Source: Leptodontidium sp. MPI-SDFR-AT-0119 (lineage: Eukaryota; Ascomycota; Leotiomycetes; Helotiales; Leptodontidiaceae). Taken from it: a stretch of 64,000 nt of DNA. Shown in pieces: positions 30,832-45,574 of this stretch. The notes under the pieces were generated by a model. It had not been told where the DNA came from and made no database searches. It saw only the letters and a list, made by a program, of their open reading frames with translations. How positions within the stretch are numbered: the first letter of the stretch is position 1; each line of letters opens with the position of its first letter. Where the stretch lies: contig JAHLEZ010000021.1 in NCBI GenBank assembly GCA_020726505.1, forward strand, positions 248,001-312,000, in the 5' to 3' direction. The position numbers and the translations under genes are program-made.

Positions 30832-33800
30832 CACCCCCTAGCTATAAAGCGACCACGTTAGGCTAAAAGAAAACAGGAAACAATATGTAGTAGTATAAGA
30901 GTTTGTTTTATTTATAAATTTTCCTCTAGTAATAATAATAATATTAACCTTAACCTTAATAATAATAACAAGAATAATAACTATATCTTCTGTAAGTTAA
31001 GCGGTGTTCCCTTAGTGTAGTGATCGAAGTCGAAGGATCGGGATTTAGCTAGCTAATCGTAAGACTAAATTTATAAGGGCTAACTATAATAAACAGATCT
31101 CTTCTGACGCTAGTACTATTCTAGCTCGTGTCCCCGCCGGCCCCTTTTCTTTTACCGCCGCCTCCGAGCACTCTGCCGTGGCTAGTGTATTTACGGACAT
31201 TTAAGGATACACTTTAGACGATATTTTAGGTTAAATCCCTCCCTTTCCCTCTTCCTTAAGAATTCCCTCCCCTCGGGGTTAGAGTTTACTTACTCCCTTT
31301 ACGAAGTTAGGTTCCTCCTTCGCCGGAGGCTAAGGAGAGCCCTCTACGGCCCTTACTGCGCTTTCGTCTCCCGCCGGCTTTATTAGCTTCTCCGACGACG
31401 TCTTTGTCGACGCTGTTGAGACCGCCGAGATCAAAAAGAAGAAGTCGGTTCTTATTGCCGGCGCGCGCCACGTAGTACCTTACTAGTATTACGCTTGTTT
31501 AGCCCTTAGTAGTAAGAAGGGCAAGGATAGTTCGTTACTTAGAGTTTGCCGGGAGAATACTGCCGGGCGTAGTACTCGGTGCTTTTAATACTCTTTCGGG
31601 TACAAATATATCCCTTGCTCCGCTAAGGTAGCTCCCTTCGTTACTCGTCTTATTAAGGCAATTAAGGCAGACGAGCCTTAAAACGTAAGTAATCACAAGA
31701 ACCCTTTTATTAAGCTCGCTAACCTTAGAAGTTTCTTGACTAATATTAGACTACTCTTTAGATAGCTCTAAAGCTAAAAGAAGACAAGCGCTTATAAGCG
31801 GTAGTAATATACTTTTGGGGCTTAAGAACCCCTATATAACTAAGTTACCCCTTATATTTGCGAGCTTACGTTACGTTACGTTGTTTTTATATAAGGCGGG
31901 GCTTAAGAACTCTTAAATAACCAAGTTACCCCTTATATTTACTTTAAGAGGTTTAGATTTTTAGAAATAGCCCTAATAATAGTAAAGGGCGGATTTTAAG
32001 GGCTAGTTACCTTAATAATATTACTTTAACAAGGAAACTTAAAGTAAGTATTATAACTCTTATAATATACTTAAAATAAGTAATAAAAATACAAAAAACA
32101 AAGGAGATATATAATTTAAAAGAATATAAATTAAATTAAAGGGAAGATTTTGTAAAAGAAAGATTAAGAGAGCTATAAAGTAATAGAGATTTACGCTCTA
32201 ACGTCCTTGAGGTTCAAAAGAGCTCGGAAATAATCGAATTATTAATAAGTAAGGTTCTTAATCAGTCTATCCGCTAATATCTTTATTATAAATAAATAAG
32301 TAATCTTAAAAGTCCCCTTAGAGTACTTTTACTAAAGTTATATATTCTAAATATTAACGTAACGTAACTTTATTATAATTTACTCGCCTTCGCTAATAAT
32401 TAGTCAAATTATTTACTTATTATCGCAGTAGATTTTCTAAACTTCTCTTAACTTAAAAAAGATTTCTACAAATAGCCTTTTAAGTACTATTATTACCTTA
32501 GTAGTTCTTTTGACTCCTAGTAACTCTACTTTAGTAGTTAAAGTAGTAATTATAGCTTACAAACTAGCTTTCTAATCAAAAACACCTTTAAAGAAAGTAG
32601 CGGTAAAGCCTTAAAATAATCGTCGAGTCTCGGCATCGTCGGCAAAAGAGGTATTTAAGGCAATAAACAGCTGAATTTCTTATTATTCTATTAAGTACTA
32701 AATAGCTAGGTATCGAGTGCTCTAAAGGTATTTAATAGTCTAATTTATAGCCTTAATATACTCTTCGCTTAGATTTATTAAGAAGTGAGATAATCGCGAA
32801 GCTACGTATATAATATTAAGTCTAATAAGAATTACTAAGTAAAGTACTAATCCGACTTTTTCTTAGTACTTTTTTACTCGACTAAAAGGAGTAATACTTT
32901 TGTACTTAGTGAGCTCGATTCCTAGGAGTAATATACTCCTTAGTAAAGATGTCGTTAGACTGAATTTATTAGCGATTTTCTTAATATATATGTCGTGAGT
33001 AAGAGAGATTGTTTCTTATATTTGATTCTTAATAATCCTAACTTTAAGGAACTAATTTATTATTTTTATTTCACGAAGTTTATATACTTAATAAATTCCC
33101 GTGATTACAGCTTTAGTTAAGGTACGATCGTCTCTATAGTAGAGAACTAAAATATTATTTATAAAGAATAATATAAATATCTTTCTCTTTTAATCGAAAA
33201 ATATATAAGGTTCTTCTTTACTTATAATTAAATAAAGTTATATAAGAGTCTTAGTAAACTCCTTATATTACAGGGAAGGAGAGTCCCTTATATTATATAG
33301 TACTCGATTAACCTCAACGTATAAGCTATAAGAGCGATAATTATTTAGTAACTAGTATAAGACTAGTGGCGAATCTTTAGTCCGAACTATATTAATAAAT
33401 ATATTAATAACGTCGAATTGCTGTATTTCTAAGTTAAAATGCGCGGCTAAAGTTATAGTTAATTAGAAGCTCTTTAATACGAGGGTTGTGGCGTACGTTA
33501 AGAGTATAATAGTCTTGTCTTAGAAATCGCCTTGTATAATTAGCCTTGATTAACATTGAGAAATATAACTATTTAGAGCCTCTTTATAAGTAAAAACCCA
33601 CATTAACGGCACAAGCTTTATTAATTTGGCTTCGGTTTCTTTTATAACTCTCTAATAGTCTTTAGATTCTAGGTTTTTAATTTCGAGCTTAGCGTCGGCC
33701 TTAAATTACTCTCCGAAATAATAATCTACTAAATCTTTCTAAGACCTTAGCTCTCTAGGAGTGTCTTTCTAGTGAACTCGAGGTAGCTCTGTTTTTGAAG

Positions 33801-36800
33801 TACTTGAGCTAAAGTCTAGTATTAAAATCTTCTTTACTTCCTTTAATTTAAGAAGAATTACTATAAGGATTATATTATATAACGTAGTGAGCTTTTTACC
33901 CCCTTAATTCTTAAATAAATAAAGAGTTATAAAAGAGGTATTAAAATACTTAAGGATTACTTAAGTAGAATCGATTGTTTCTGCGCTTTATATTATTTTT
34001 ATAGAGCTTATAATTATAAGAATCAATAGATTAACTATAGCGATTCGATCACTCCTGCGTTAATTATATACTCCTTTTCGCAGCGGTTTACTTACTCTTA
34101 ACGAAGCTCTAGCGATTCGATTACTCTTGCGTTAAGGCTAAGCTCCCTTTAGTTTTAACTAGCGCTTTTTCTTAACTAGAGAGGCCTTTCTAATTTTGAT
34201 TTACTTAGTCGGTTCATTCTCACTTAATTTTATAAGAGAGGCTTTATTTGTAGCGAGTATTATTAACTTACTTATATACACGGGGGTGTTATTTACTATT
34301 TAAGTAGGGGCTTCTTTTATTATAATAGGGGGAATATATACTAAAATTACTACTTATAATAAGTACGATTCTTTAGTATAGTAGCTACGGGTATATTAGC
34401 GCTCTCTTTAGGCGGAAGTATACTCGCACAAGGTAGTTTATTTATAATTAAATCCGTAAGAGGTATTTAAGAGACACTAGAGCTCTAAACTAGAGGTAAT
34501 ATACTCTCTAAAGACTAAAGTCTAAGACTTCTTTAAACTTATAATAAATTTACTTTCTCTATTACCCCTGAGTTTGGGAGACTAAGAGTACTACTCGGCT
34601 CTTCGAGAGCTCTAGTTTCTATTAAGTCTATATTAAACAGTCCGATTTCCTCGAGGATTAATTTAACGTCTTAAATCTCGTCTTCTTTAATAGCTTCTAC
34701 TACGTCTTTAGCTTTAGAAACGAGCTAGCCGGCTTGTTTTTCGTACTTGGCTAAGTCAAAGAAGACGTTCTCGTCGAAGGTCATATTCTGTGAGATAATA
34801 ACTCGGTATAAAATTAGCACTTAGATCTTATATATATTACTAGTAATATAGCTAATAAGATAACTAATATAAGCTCTAGGGAGCACCTTAAATACTCGTT
34901 TATTGTTTCTTACTTCTCGGTCCTTAATTAGGGGGTAAGCTCGTGATCCGTAGGCGTATATCTTATTCTAGTCTAGCTAAAGGCCTATAGTTAATTTCTT
35001 GACTATAACTAGGTCGTAAAAGCGGAAATAACCGCGAAAATAAGTATTAAGGGTCTCGTTAGGCGATTTCTAGCCTCGACTCTCTAGCGGGCTTATATTA
35101 TATAAAAACGCTGCCGCTTAAGTAACTTCTAATTAAAGAGCTTCTAGGAGGCCTATAGTTGCTCGCATTATAATTGACTTTTCGATAATTTCCTTTCTAG
35201 TACACTCCGAGAGACTATTTAGTTCGTGAATATAAGTCAGACTTAATTCGATTTAAATACCTTATTATTAAGTCCACTTTTAGTATCTTAATATACTTTA
35301 AGGGGGGATTACTATTCTCTTATTGTCGTGCTTTAAAATATAAATATAAAGGCCGTACTTTTATTTAATCTAATTATCGACAAATTATAGGATTTTTAAT
35401 ATTATTATCATTAATTTATTTAGAATCGGGAAAATAAGGATTTTTTTACTATACTTGTCTTTAATAACAAGTAACTAATTAAAGCCGTCGTAACCGGGGT
35501 TGTAGTTAAAAAAGTCCTATATAAGTCTTTAAAATAGTCGTGGAAATACGTTCTCTAAGGGCCTTCGAGAATTAACATTTACAGCTCGAGCTATAGAGTA
35601 ATACTCGCACTTAGCTCTACTTGTTCCCTCGATTTTAACGTTCCTAGTATTCTCTACTAATATACAAAGAGCTTTAAGGCTAAGGTGCCTTACTCTCGTA
35701 TATTATACTTCTTCTAAATCTATACGTGGCTTGAGGTAATCTCTCGATCTCTTAAAGGGTCTTAGTGTACGCGTAAAGGTGGGATATAATAGCGTGTTAA
35801 TATTACTTAATAAAACGGACGGAATAAGGTAGTTTAAAGTGTTCTTATATTCAAAGAAAACTAATTAATACTTCCGAACTAAAGTGCACATAATATTATT
35901 ATTAGTAGGCTCCCTAAGACGTAAAGTTACATCAAAACTATTAATTTATAGGCCTACGTTTAAGAGCCTTGCCTCCGAGATAATATTAACATAAAAACCT
36001 TTAATAACTATTATATTAGTGAGCTCTAAATCGATTATACTTCCCGGAGTAATAAGTGCGTTTTTTAAAAGACGACGACTTCTACTAATAACGAGTAGGC
36101 TAAATATACTAGCTTCCACTATATCTTCATGACTTAAAGGAATAAAGGAGCCTTTAACTAAAAGAGACTTCTTATTAATTACGTATATAGCGCCGTAGTT
36201 ATTAAGAAGAGTACTTTAGTAGAGCAGATGTTAGCCGTTATTAAGCGCGAATATATTAAATGTTTAAAGAGTAGAGGGGTCTATAGTAACGTATGTAATC
36301 TTTGAAATAAGTCTATTAAAAGTTTTAGGGATTTTAGTTCTTGCTTTATTAAGCTCCTTAATTAAAACAGTCTTACGTAAAACACTTTACTCCAGTTTGT
36401 TTACTTCTTTACAAATAAGCTCGGCTTAATTAGGAGTCACTTGGTGCTTTCTAGTAATTTAACTATAAAGTGCGGCCTTAAGACGGTTACAAGTAGTCGG
36501 TTTCTAATAATATTTAGAATTTAGATTTAAGAAAGCGATTATATAAGGGCACTTATAATACTCCCTATCTCGTCTATTACTAAGGGTTATAAAAATGCCG
36601 TTTCTGAAATAAAGGCCGTGCTTTTTAGTAGACTTTACTTTTTCTATAACTCGCTAAAATTATAATCTATAATATAATAAAGAGTATTTCGGTTCCCTGA
36701 CTTTCGTTTAGCTTCCGAGTACCTAATCCTTTATAATAAGCTCGTCTTTATAGTTTTTGGCGAAAATAAGGTCCTATTTAGCTCCGACAGCGTTTAAGAA

Positions 36801-37539
36801 CCTTTCTATGGCTAGGGGTCTTAAAACGAGCTTAGAACCGGCTAATTTATACTCGTAATAAGACAGAAACTAGTTTCGGCACTAAGTTATAATATTAATA
36901 TAACTATTATAGGCTTGTTATATTAAGTAAGAATAGGTCAATTCGATGTCGCGCAGGTTAGTGGCCTTAGAGGGCGCGCAGTATTAGCGAAGCTCTTATA
37001 CGATCTTCTGAATAGTATAAGTATACTTATTAACTTAAGTCAAGGAAATAATCTCGAAGAGTAAGGGGTTAATATAATTAATAACCTAAGTGTAAAGTTA
37101 ATTATATTTAATAACCACGTTTAGTCGCTCTTCTCGACAATAAAGACTTTAAAGGCTCTATTGTATTTAGATTCGACTATAGAAAAGAGTATTACTAGTG
37201 TATTATTTAATTATTTAGTATTTTTCTTTTAAAGAAACTCAGTCTTTATATTAAAAACTAGTGGATTTGTTATAGGAGACGGAATATTAGGTCTATTAAG
37301 GTCGACGAGCGGCCAAAGGCCTCTGTTGTGCGCTTGAGCTTGAAATTCGGTGTTAAATTTAGTTTAGCCCTTTTAGTCCTTAATGCGGTCGCTCCTAGAG
37401 TCGGCTATAGTTGATTTCTTAGAAATAGAGCGTAGGTAAAGACGTGCGGTAATCGTTAGAGAGAGTAAAGAAGAAGAGATAGAGTAGTATTCTACTGAGT
37501 ATAAATTATCGGGGCTCTGAGAGTTATATGGCTCTTAAC

Positions 37540-37755
37540 TATCACGTAGAATACTTAAGGGGTAGAGAAGTACTAATTAGTGAAGTAATAGGGAGTAGAA
37601 GATTAATTAAGAAGTGCTCTCTTCTTTAAGTTAAGGGGAAAGGTTCGCTATTTAAAGTAAGGTAAATAAGTTTAGTTAGTTATAAGTGTGTAGGAAGTAT
37701 ACTTAGCCGTTTAGTGGGCTCGCTTAGCAGGTGCCGCTAGCCATGTGCCGTGACA
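37540..37755 (-). repeat. Copia-1 LTR (right)
   Basis: 216 bp, pairs with 30616-30831. In element orientation it is the 5' LTR. Differences from its partner are transitions, mostly at CA/TG sites. It is followed by GCTTC. Confidence 0.9.
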
Positions 37756-37999
37756 GCTTCTTTTTAAGTATAGTATAAGATATGTGATATCTTAATCTTA
37801 CGAAGCTTTTTAGCGAATTAACATTTATTACTCGTATAGCTTTCTTTAAGAACAGACTTACGTATAAGTTACTAGCACTTTTTGATTTTGGAGCTAATAG
37901 CTATTATTTTAATATAATTTTCTTTTGAAATCTCTTTTTTTCTTTTTAAAACTTTTAATTTATTTATTACCTTTAGTTGTTTTTATTAAAGGATTTAAT

Positions 38000-38301
38000 T
38001 ATTACGGCTGGCTAAAGGTTAATACGGCGAGTTGACTCAAGCTTTGTATTTGGACTTAAGGCTACGCTCAGAATCGAGAAGAAAAGACGAGGAGGAAAGG
38101 AGAGCTCTCTGTAAGGGAGGGCTCGAGTATATATATATAAGGGACCTTCCTAATAGGGCCTAGCGTAGTCGAGTACTATTTATATTAATATGTCGTAGGC
38201 TTGCCACTTAGTCTTCCTTATTAGGCTTAGCGCCGTCGTATAGCCAGTGATACTACGAGCCTATATCAGTTAAAATACGAGGCGTATCGTAAGTCGTAAT
38301 A
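38000..38301 (-). repeat. Gypsy copy A LTR
   Basis: 302 bp, the same length and sequence family as 52235-52536 and 58524-58825; starts TATTACGG and ends TCGTAATA (ancestral TG..CA). Confidence 0.9.
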
Positions 38302-39506
38302 TTACCCCCCCCTCTTAAAAAACTACGTTCACGTAATTATAATTATAATTGTGTCGTCTTCGAGGTCGTTATAGTCGTTAATACTAGCGTTATAGGCCTT
38401 TAGCCACTTTAAGAGAGCTCTTAGCGGGCCTTTAGTATTCGGATACTCTAAGTAGAACTTCTTAATTATATATAGAGCTATTATAGTATCTAAGTATAAG
38501 TATTACTTTAAGTCTTTATTAGCGCTTAATTACTTAATATAATAAAATAACTTATTTTATATAACTTTAGAGATAAAGATGTCTTTAATTTCTTACTTAT
38601 CTTACTTAAGTAATAATTAGATAAGTGCCGACGTAGCTTTGGCTTATCCCGGCAGGGGGTTATTAATATACTTGCAGAGCGAGTGTAAGTAGAAAACGGG
38701 GTAAATTAACTAGTCCTTTAGTAACTTAATGTCGTGCAAGAGCATGCCTAGAGGCTCCACAGAGGCGAATTTGACGTATTATTGAGGTATGCGCAGTACT
38801 GTAATTGATGGTTGTCTTCTCTACGTATGGTCTATTCGAGCTCCCTGAATATGGAGGTCGCGGGCGCTTTGGCCATGGTGCCTTTGATTGGGCTCGCTTA
38901 ACCGTCCTACCATAACCTGCACGACACTTAACTCTTTAACTCTTTCCTTCCCTAGTAATTACTTTAATAAGGCTATATTACTTATTAAATAACTTCCTTG
39001 AAAGTCAATTAACGTTTTAGTTCCGAATGTCAACTAGTACTAAGTCGCTTACGTCCTAATCGACGGCGCGTTACCCACGGTTTACTAGTCGTTTTATCTT
39101 CTTTTATTAGTTCTTTAGGAATAATTATACGACTTTTATAACCTCCTTTATTCGTAAGGCTACTTATAAAGCCTTTTTACAGTTAAGTTTCTTTATTATT
39201 ATAATTAATAGCTTTAAGTTAACTAAGTCTTAAGAAGTCCTTAACTTAACGCCGTTAAGTAACTAAAAAGGAAATAAGCGGCCCAAGGACATATATAGTA
39301 ACGTTAATTAAGCGATATCTATAATTAGTAAAAGGTCGCTTTAATTATCTTAGTAATAATAGTAAAAGAAATAGAGCCGCTACTTAATATATTAGTTCGT
39401 TACTTTTATTTAATCGTTAACGTTCGGGTTATACGCCGTCGTTAACTTTACCTTAGTTCCGAGGATACGATAGTATTTCTTTTAAAAGGAGGAGATGAAT
39501 TAAGGT

Positions 39507-39795
39507 TGTTGATTGCACTATGTTACCTAGAGCTCCCGCAATAAGTAACAACTTAGTCAATCGTTTGAGGCTTCAATACACAGTGCAAAAGTCTGTGGTT
39601 ACATATATGTATTTAGTGAAGTCTAAGGAGCTACTCTAGGGTGTCGAAGAGAGCTCTATATAAGAGGCTCTCATCGTGGGCTAGTCCCGAATTAGCTAGT
39701 GTCGAGTGCTCTTATTTATGTCCTATAACCCCTGTTTTTGCTCGTCCTCCGTATTCACGTAATACGCCGATTACGTAAATATCATTATTCACACA
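39507..39795 (-). repeat. Copia-2 LTR (left)
   Basis: 289 bp; partner at 45575-45863. Lightly mutated. Confidence 0.92.
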
Positions 39796-42150
39796 CTAGC
39801 AACTCTTCTTTTAAGAGCTTGCCTTTCTCTCCACCTATTTAGTCAACTTGACGTCGAACTTATTAGTCTCGATTAGCTCACGTAGTGTTGAGCAGGCCTT
39901 TGACTTAGTCATAGCGTCGGCAGGGTTACTAGTTCCGTCAATCCAATCGACTCTATCGATTTCCCTACGTTCGTAGCTTTGGCGAAGGCACATAAGGTCG
40001 ACCATTAGTCTCTTCTCTTGTATTGTACTTAACTTGACGATATAGTCGTAGATTAATTTAGAATCCGTGTAAATGCGTAGCGGAATAGTCGTGTTAAGTA
40101 CTGCCTCAAATGTCGACTTAATAGCTGATGCTATGTCGAAGCCGTTGCTTATAACGAAGAGCTCTAAGGCTAATACAGATCGAGTGATTCTCTTGCATTT
40201 TGTGCTTGACTAATAGAGTATATTTGCTTTTCCGTCCTTATCGGTAGTAATAATAACAAAACTAATTTATGAGCTATAGTCGGCGTTATTAGCGAAGCTT
40301 CCGTCTGTAAAGACAGTTATCTACACACTAGTAGTCTTTAGTTTGACGAATCGTAAGCCTTTGCCGCTATTATCCTTCTACTATTAGAGTCTCTTATTTA
40401 GTTCTTTAATATAGTGATACTAAATATCAGTTACTTGTGTTGCCCGTGACAAGTCAAACGCGGCTTCAGGTTACGAAATAGTACTAAGGTAAGCTCTGCG
40501 GGCTCGTTATACGACGTATTACTCTCGTAGAATAACGTTCTTGGTGACTTTGCCTCTAGTGCCGGTCATATCTGTTACTATCTCTTAAACGAGTTATAGA
40601 GACTTAGTCTATCGTACTTAGTCTAGATATATACTGCCGTCAGAGCTAAGAGTAATTATGCCTCTATTAAACTTAAGGGCATAGTCTACCGTAAGCTCCT
40701 CACGTGGTTTTGCCTTCTTTCTTGACTTTAGTAGCTCCTCTTCTTCTTTTGCTACGAATTCGCTATTAGCTAAGAAGAGTATATCGTCGGTTTGTAAGCC
40801 TACGATACTGAAGCTGTTCTCGTTATTGATATATATAAGGCAAGGATCGAATGTTGAGTCCTTAGTATTGAGTCTGACCTTATAGTACTTATGCCAAGTG
40901 TTGAACTAATAGTTTCTTGACTCTAGTACTCCGTATAGTGGCTTTTTAACGCGGAAGAAGCAGCCTTCCTATTAAGGTACGCCTTTTAGTGCTTAGACGT
41001 AGATTTCTCAGACAAGCTCTGTATCTAACTGTGTATAGGCTTAGGTTATATCCCGTAAGTAAAGTTTATACTCCGGGAACATCGCTGCTAGGTAAAGTAG
41101 AATTCTTTGGCTTATGCGTTAAATTATTAGTAATTGAGTTAGTACAGTCGTCTTTCCTTCGTCGTTATATACTTAGACAACAAGTCTTGACTTCTTATAA
41201 GCATTTAATGTGCCCGCGTCCTTAACTTCGTCGACAAAGTGTGAGTTGAATATTCTCGTACCGACAGGGATATCACAGTAGTTTACGAACTCAAAGGTCT
41301 AATTATTAATTAGTCCGTCGATCTCCTTTTGTCGCGAATACTCATAATTTGGCTCTCTATTAATATATATAATAGCATCGTATCGTGCGGCACGTGGTCT
41401 GCCTCTACGTCGAATAAGTACAGGAGTCGCGTCTAGTAGTGTGACGTCGTTAGTTAGCTCTAGCTGTAGTTCCTGGCGATTCTCTTGTATTAGTTTAGTG
41501 TCGCTTTATTGTTCTTACTGCTCCTTGTGTGTTAATTTTACGTTGTTTTGCTCTTGTGTCTCCTGTAGGAATGGTCGCACGGATGTTAAGCGTAGGGTTA
41601 CGGCCTTGTCGTTGACTTATACGATATAGTCCTCTCCTTAGGTTACTAATAGTATGTGTGGGCTTGTCTACTCGCCGCTCTTCTTTCTAGGTCTCTCTCT
41701 ATACGTTATCACTAGAGACTAAAGTAGTAAGTCCTTAATAGTCGCTGTACTTAGTCCGTTATAAGTATGTAGTACTTTATTGATTTATAACTACGCGTTA
41801 AGCTTCTGAGCCTTTATTATGGCTTTCTTATATATGGCGGCTCTCTCTAATACGGTCTTTAATAAAGTATCGTTTGTTATTATATGGGGGAAGGCGCTAA
41901 ATACAAGTAATATTAGTACTAGGCCGTCCGGTCCTATTATATCGTTAATTGCCTTAAGGGCTATTTATAGTGCGCTCTCTTTTGACAAGCCTAGTGATTC
42001 TGATTTGACTATGTCGTAGATACGCTTTAGAATGGCATAATAGCGCTCTACCTAACCAATAAAATGGTAGGCTTCTATAAATACAAGTTTTATTGTAATT
42101 CCTAAAGAAGTAACGTATTAGTTAAATTCGCTACTAATAAATTGAAGTCC

Positions 42151-42210
42151 TTGGTCGTGTATAAGTATATCTAGTGGTCCCTGGTCGTGTATAAGTATAT
42201 CTAGTGGTCC
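42151..42210. repeat. 30-bp tandem duplication inside Copia-2
   Basis: Positions 42151-42180 and 42181-42210 are the same 30 bp except for the first base or so (TGGTCGTGTATAAGTATATC repeated). It is likely a small replication-slippage duplication. Confidence 0.85.
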
Positions 42211-45200
42211 CAAGTACGTGTTATCTAGTATTCCTTAATCTTCTCTTATACGTGCTCTACTGTCGTATTTTTGAGCTATTGTCCGGCCTAGAAGCGTGTC
42301 AATTAGTCTACTATATATATTATATTAATGCCGTCGATTATAGCAATATTAATAGAAACGCAATAATTAAAGTCAGTATTGTCTCTTAACATAAAGCGGA
42401 ATCTACCAGGTGATTTGCCGTGCTTTTAATATTCCTTATAATACTTAGTTATATACTTTAGCGCATTTATATTAATATTATGGCCTACTCTGTCGAGAAG
42501 CTTCCAAAGGCGTTTTACTAACAAGTAGCCGAAGCGCCTATAAAGGCGGCGTATCTCTAGCTCTGTGAAGTAGTATTCGTTCTATTTAATTAATTCCGTA
42601 AGAAAAGTATAAAGTGATTCGTCCTAGAGGAGTTAGGGGTATTTAAATTATTAGATAATTAACACTTCTCTTTATTCGTCTTCTTTACGAAGTATATTCG
42701 TTAGGTTATTAAAGTAGAGCTTATTTCTGTCTATATCGGCAAGGGAAAGTAAGAATAAGGTCCCTATATAAAAGACGTGAAATCGGAGCTTTCCTACTAA
42801 TGTATTAATGTTAATAAAGCTAATAAAAGTAGCGTCGCTGATACCAAATTTGACGCTAATTGTCATAGATTCGTTAATTTCTATAGAGTACAGCTTATTA
42901 TAAGCCAAGTACTAGTTGTAGCCTATTATTGATCTACGAGCTGCGCCTATATTAATTAAGATACTATAGAAATCACGTGAATCATATCGTGTTTATATCA
43001 ATTCCGTAAGTAGTTCTAGTGTCTTTTACTTTCTTAGCCTAGTATATAATAAGGCCTAGTTTACAAGCTCTATAGTCATAATCTCGGCCTCTTCCTATAT
43101 GATCTCTCTATAGAATAGCACTTCTAGTGAGTCTCTACTAAAGTCACATAACGTAAATGTGTCGCTGCCGCTAAAGGTAGTATTATCGGCGAAGAATTAA
43201 TTATAATACTCCTCTTGTGTTCTTTTATAGTCGACAATAAACTATTAGAATCTCTTATTAAAACCCTTTCCGAACTTGCCGTTAAATTTAGTACTATTCC
43301 GGCGTTTTTATGCCTCTTTTACGACGTCTTGTTCGTGTTATAGATACTCTATTAACTAATAGCCCGGCTTCTTATATATAATATATTATTTCTTAAGTCT
43401 TTATTTATATTTACTATAACTTGATTTGCCGTAGTTCTTGTCCTTTAGTCGGTGATGATACTCGCAGTCCGTAAAGAAAGTTTCGGTCGTACTCGCGGAG
43501 CCGTAAACGTGTTCGTATATCTAAATAGAGCTCTTAAGTGAGTTGACTAACTCCGTAAGCGTCGCAGGTAGTGCGGAATAAGTGTTTTGGCATTTAGGTA
43601 AGTCTTAGTATACTTGTATAAGTTTACTATATATGAAGTTATCGCTTTAGAGGTCGTATATAAGGCTATAGTATATATGCGTAAGGTCGTTTAGTATTTA
43701 CGTAAAGTATTCTATAAGGCTTTTCTCTGGAGTCTTTTGCTTATATGCCTTGAGGTTAACTAGGTTCTATTTAGTCAGGTTCGCACGTTTAAAGCTCGCA
43801 TCTTTAAAGTAGTAGGAAATGGCCTTTAACATGTACGTAAATGTCTCCTTAAGATGTATTAGGGTATTGTAGTAATACGTCTGTGCGTTTCCTCGTAGTA
43901 TTATTAGAAAGGCCTTCGCATAGTCGTCTCTGCCTATATCGGCTCTTATGTAATGATTATAGAAGATATTGAGCTTAATATTAAATATGTCCCCGGTGCC
44001 GGCATATTTATCTTCTATACGATATATTTTCTCTAGTTATACTAGCTTCTGTCTGAGCCCTCTATATTCTTGTATAAGTAGTAGTAATAATAACTTATTA
44101 TAATACTCGTTAGTTTATTATTATTGTTACATATTAGGGTACTACTGAGTCTTTTGTTGACTTAGTTCCCGCTACTTCTTATATGTTAGCTCGACGTCGC
44201 CCTACTGTTGTTGTCGAGGGAATAGTTCTTTTTAGTGAGTACGTGTGTTTAAATACTTTAGTTGGTTGGTACAGGGTAGGGGGCGTTGATTCCTTAGAGG
44301 TGTTGCATTTTGTTGTTCTAGTGCTGGATTTAGAAGTCGCGGCTCACGTGTCTCTTGATATGGAAGTCGCGGACTTAGTGTCTCTTGATATTGAGGTCGA
44401 GCTTGAGTCGTTGTGTCCTTGCGTACTAGTGAAGAGCTGTAGTGAACCTTTAGTAGTCGCGTAGGCTGGTTGTTGTCGTTCTCTGGTGACTTTGGAGAGG
44501 TTCTTCAGTTAAACGATATGTAATTAGCTTTCTTTATCTTTTTAAGACAGAGATTAAAATATGTTGACTTAAAAGGAAGAAGGTCTTCTTATATAGTTAC
44601 TATCTTATTGTCTTCTTATATTAGTAGGTCTTCTTTAGTTTGACATTCCTATAAAGCCTGTGCTAGTAGTTGTGTCGTACTAACGTTAACTCCTCTTAAT
44701 CTTAGTACTCTGACTATCTTATTGAGTTTGCCCTTGCGTATAACGCTCTATAATTGTAAGCTCTATTCGATGAAGTCGTCTTAGAACTCCATTCGCAGGT
44801 CTTTGTTATCGTATTGTCCGTCGAAGTATCTCTAGATGCGGTCGTCGAAGTCGGAGTAGTCGCGCTCGGTTAGTACAAGTAACGAATATCTGTCTCCTTT
44901 CTTTTTCTTAAGTAACTCGTAAAAGTCTTTAGCTTAAGAACCTTCTCTTAATTGTGGTTAGTAAAACATATTATAGCTAAGTGATCTATTATTCTCTAAA
45001 GGGGGTTCGCTAGGGGGTCTATTGTATTCTAATAGAGGTCGGTCAGGTAGTTCGCTAAATAATAATACGTCCTTAAAGTTATTTAAATTATAGCGTAATT
45101 AGGCTATGTTTAAGTAGTTAAGGTTTAGTGTATCGTAGTTGTGTAGGGGTGGAAGTCTTTTGAAGTGTTATAGTGAAGTGGGGGCGGGATATCGAATGTC

Positions 45201-45574
45201 GGATGTCGAATTTGATGTCGAAAATTAGTGTTTTTACGTAATAGTCGCGCGCGTCAGTCTCTCTGTATAATTATAAGTGTAAGAAGTGGTTTAGTGAGTT
45301 GTTTTTGCTAGTTTTTATTATTTAATTTGATTCCGAAGGTCTTACTAATACGGTACTATCCCGGTGCCCGCGTGAAGTAATAGGAATCGTTAGCCAAACC
45401 TAGGGTCAGTTTACCTTTACGAATTCAGTTAATATAGTATCTCCTGATTCCTGCGTAAGGCTGTCGTAGTAGTAAGTTCAAAGTACTACCCTCGTAGTAT
45501 TCTTAATAACTCTCTCCTTTTACTATTCTAGCGAAACAGCGCGATTTAAGTACTTTAATCTACAAGCTAATCAG

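Larger units (their letters stand above)
30616..37755 (-). mobile_element. Copia-type LTR retrotransposon 1, complete but RIP-inactivated
   Basis: Two 216-bp LTRs (30616-30831 and 37540-37755) with ends TGTCACG/CGTGACA (the outer TG is now TA), flanked by a GCTTC target duplication (30611-30615 and 37756-37760). A purine tract (TAGGGGGTG on the minus strand) abuts the left LTR, so transcription runs right to left. Minus-strand translation around 32690-33190 gives Copia reverse transcriptase/RNase H remains: ISLTHDIYIKKIANKFSLT, VGLVLYLVILIRLNI and ASRLSHFLINLSEEYIKAIN. Stops are frequent, and almost all CA/TG dinucleotides have become TA. The element is dead. Confidence 0.9.

Noticed and set aside
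44183..44464. 93-codon open frame on the plus strand in Copia-2
   Set aside because: It is antisense to a minus-strand element, low-complexity (repeated EVADLVSLD-like units) and without homology.
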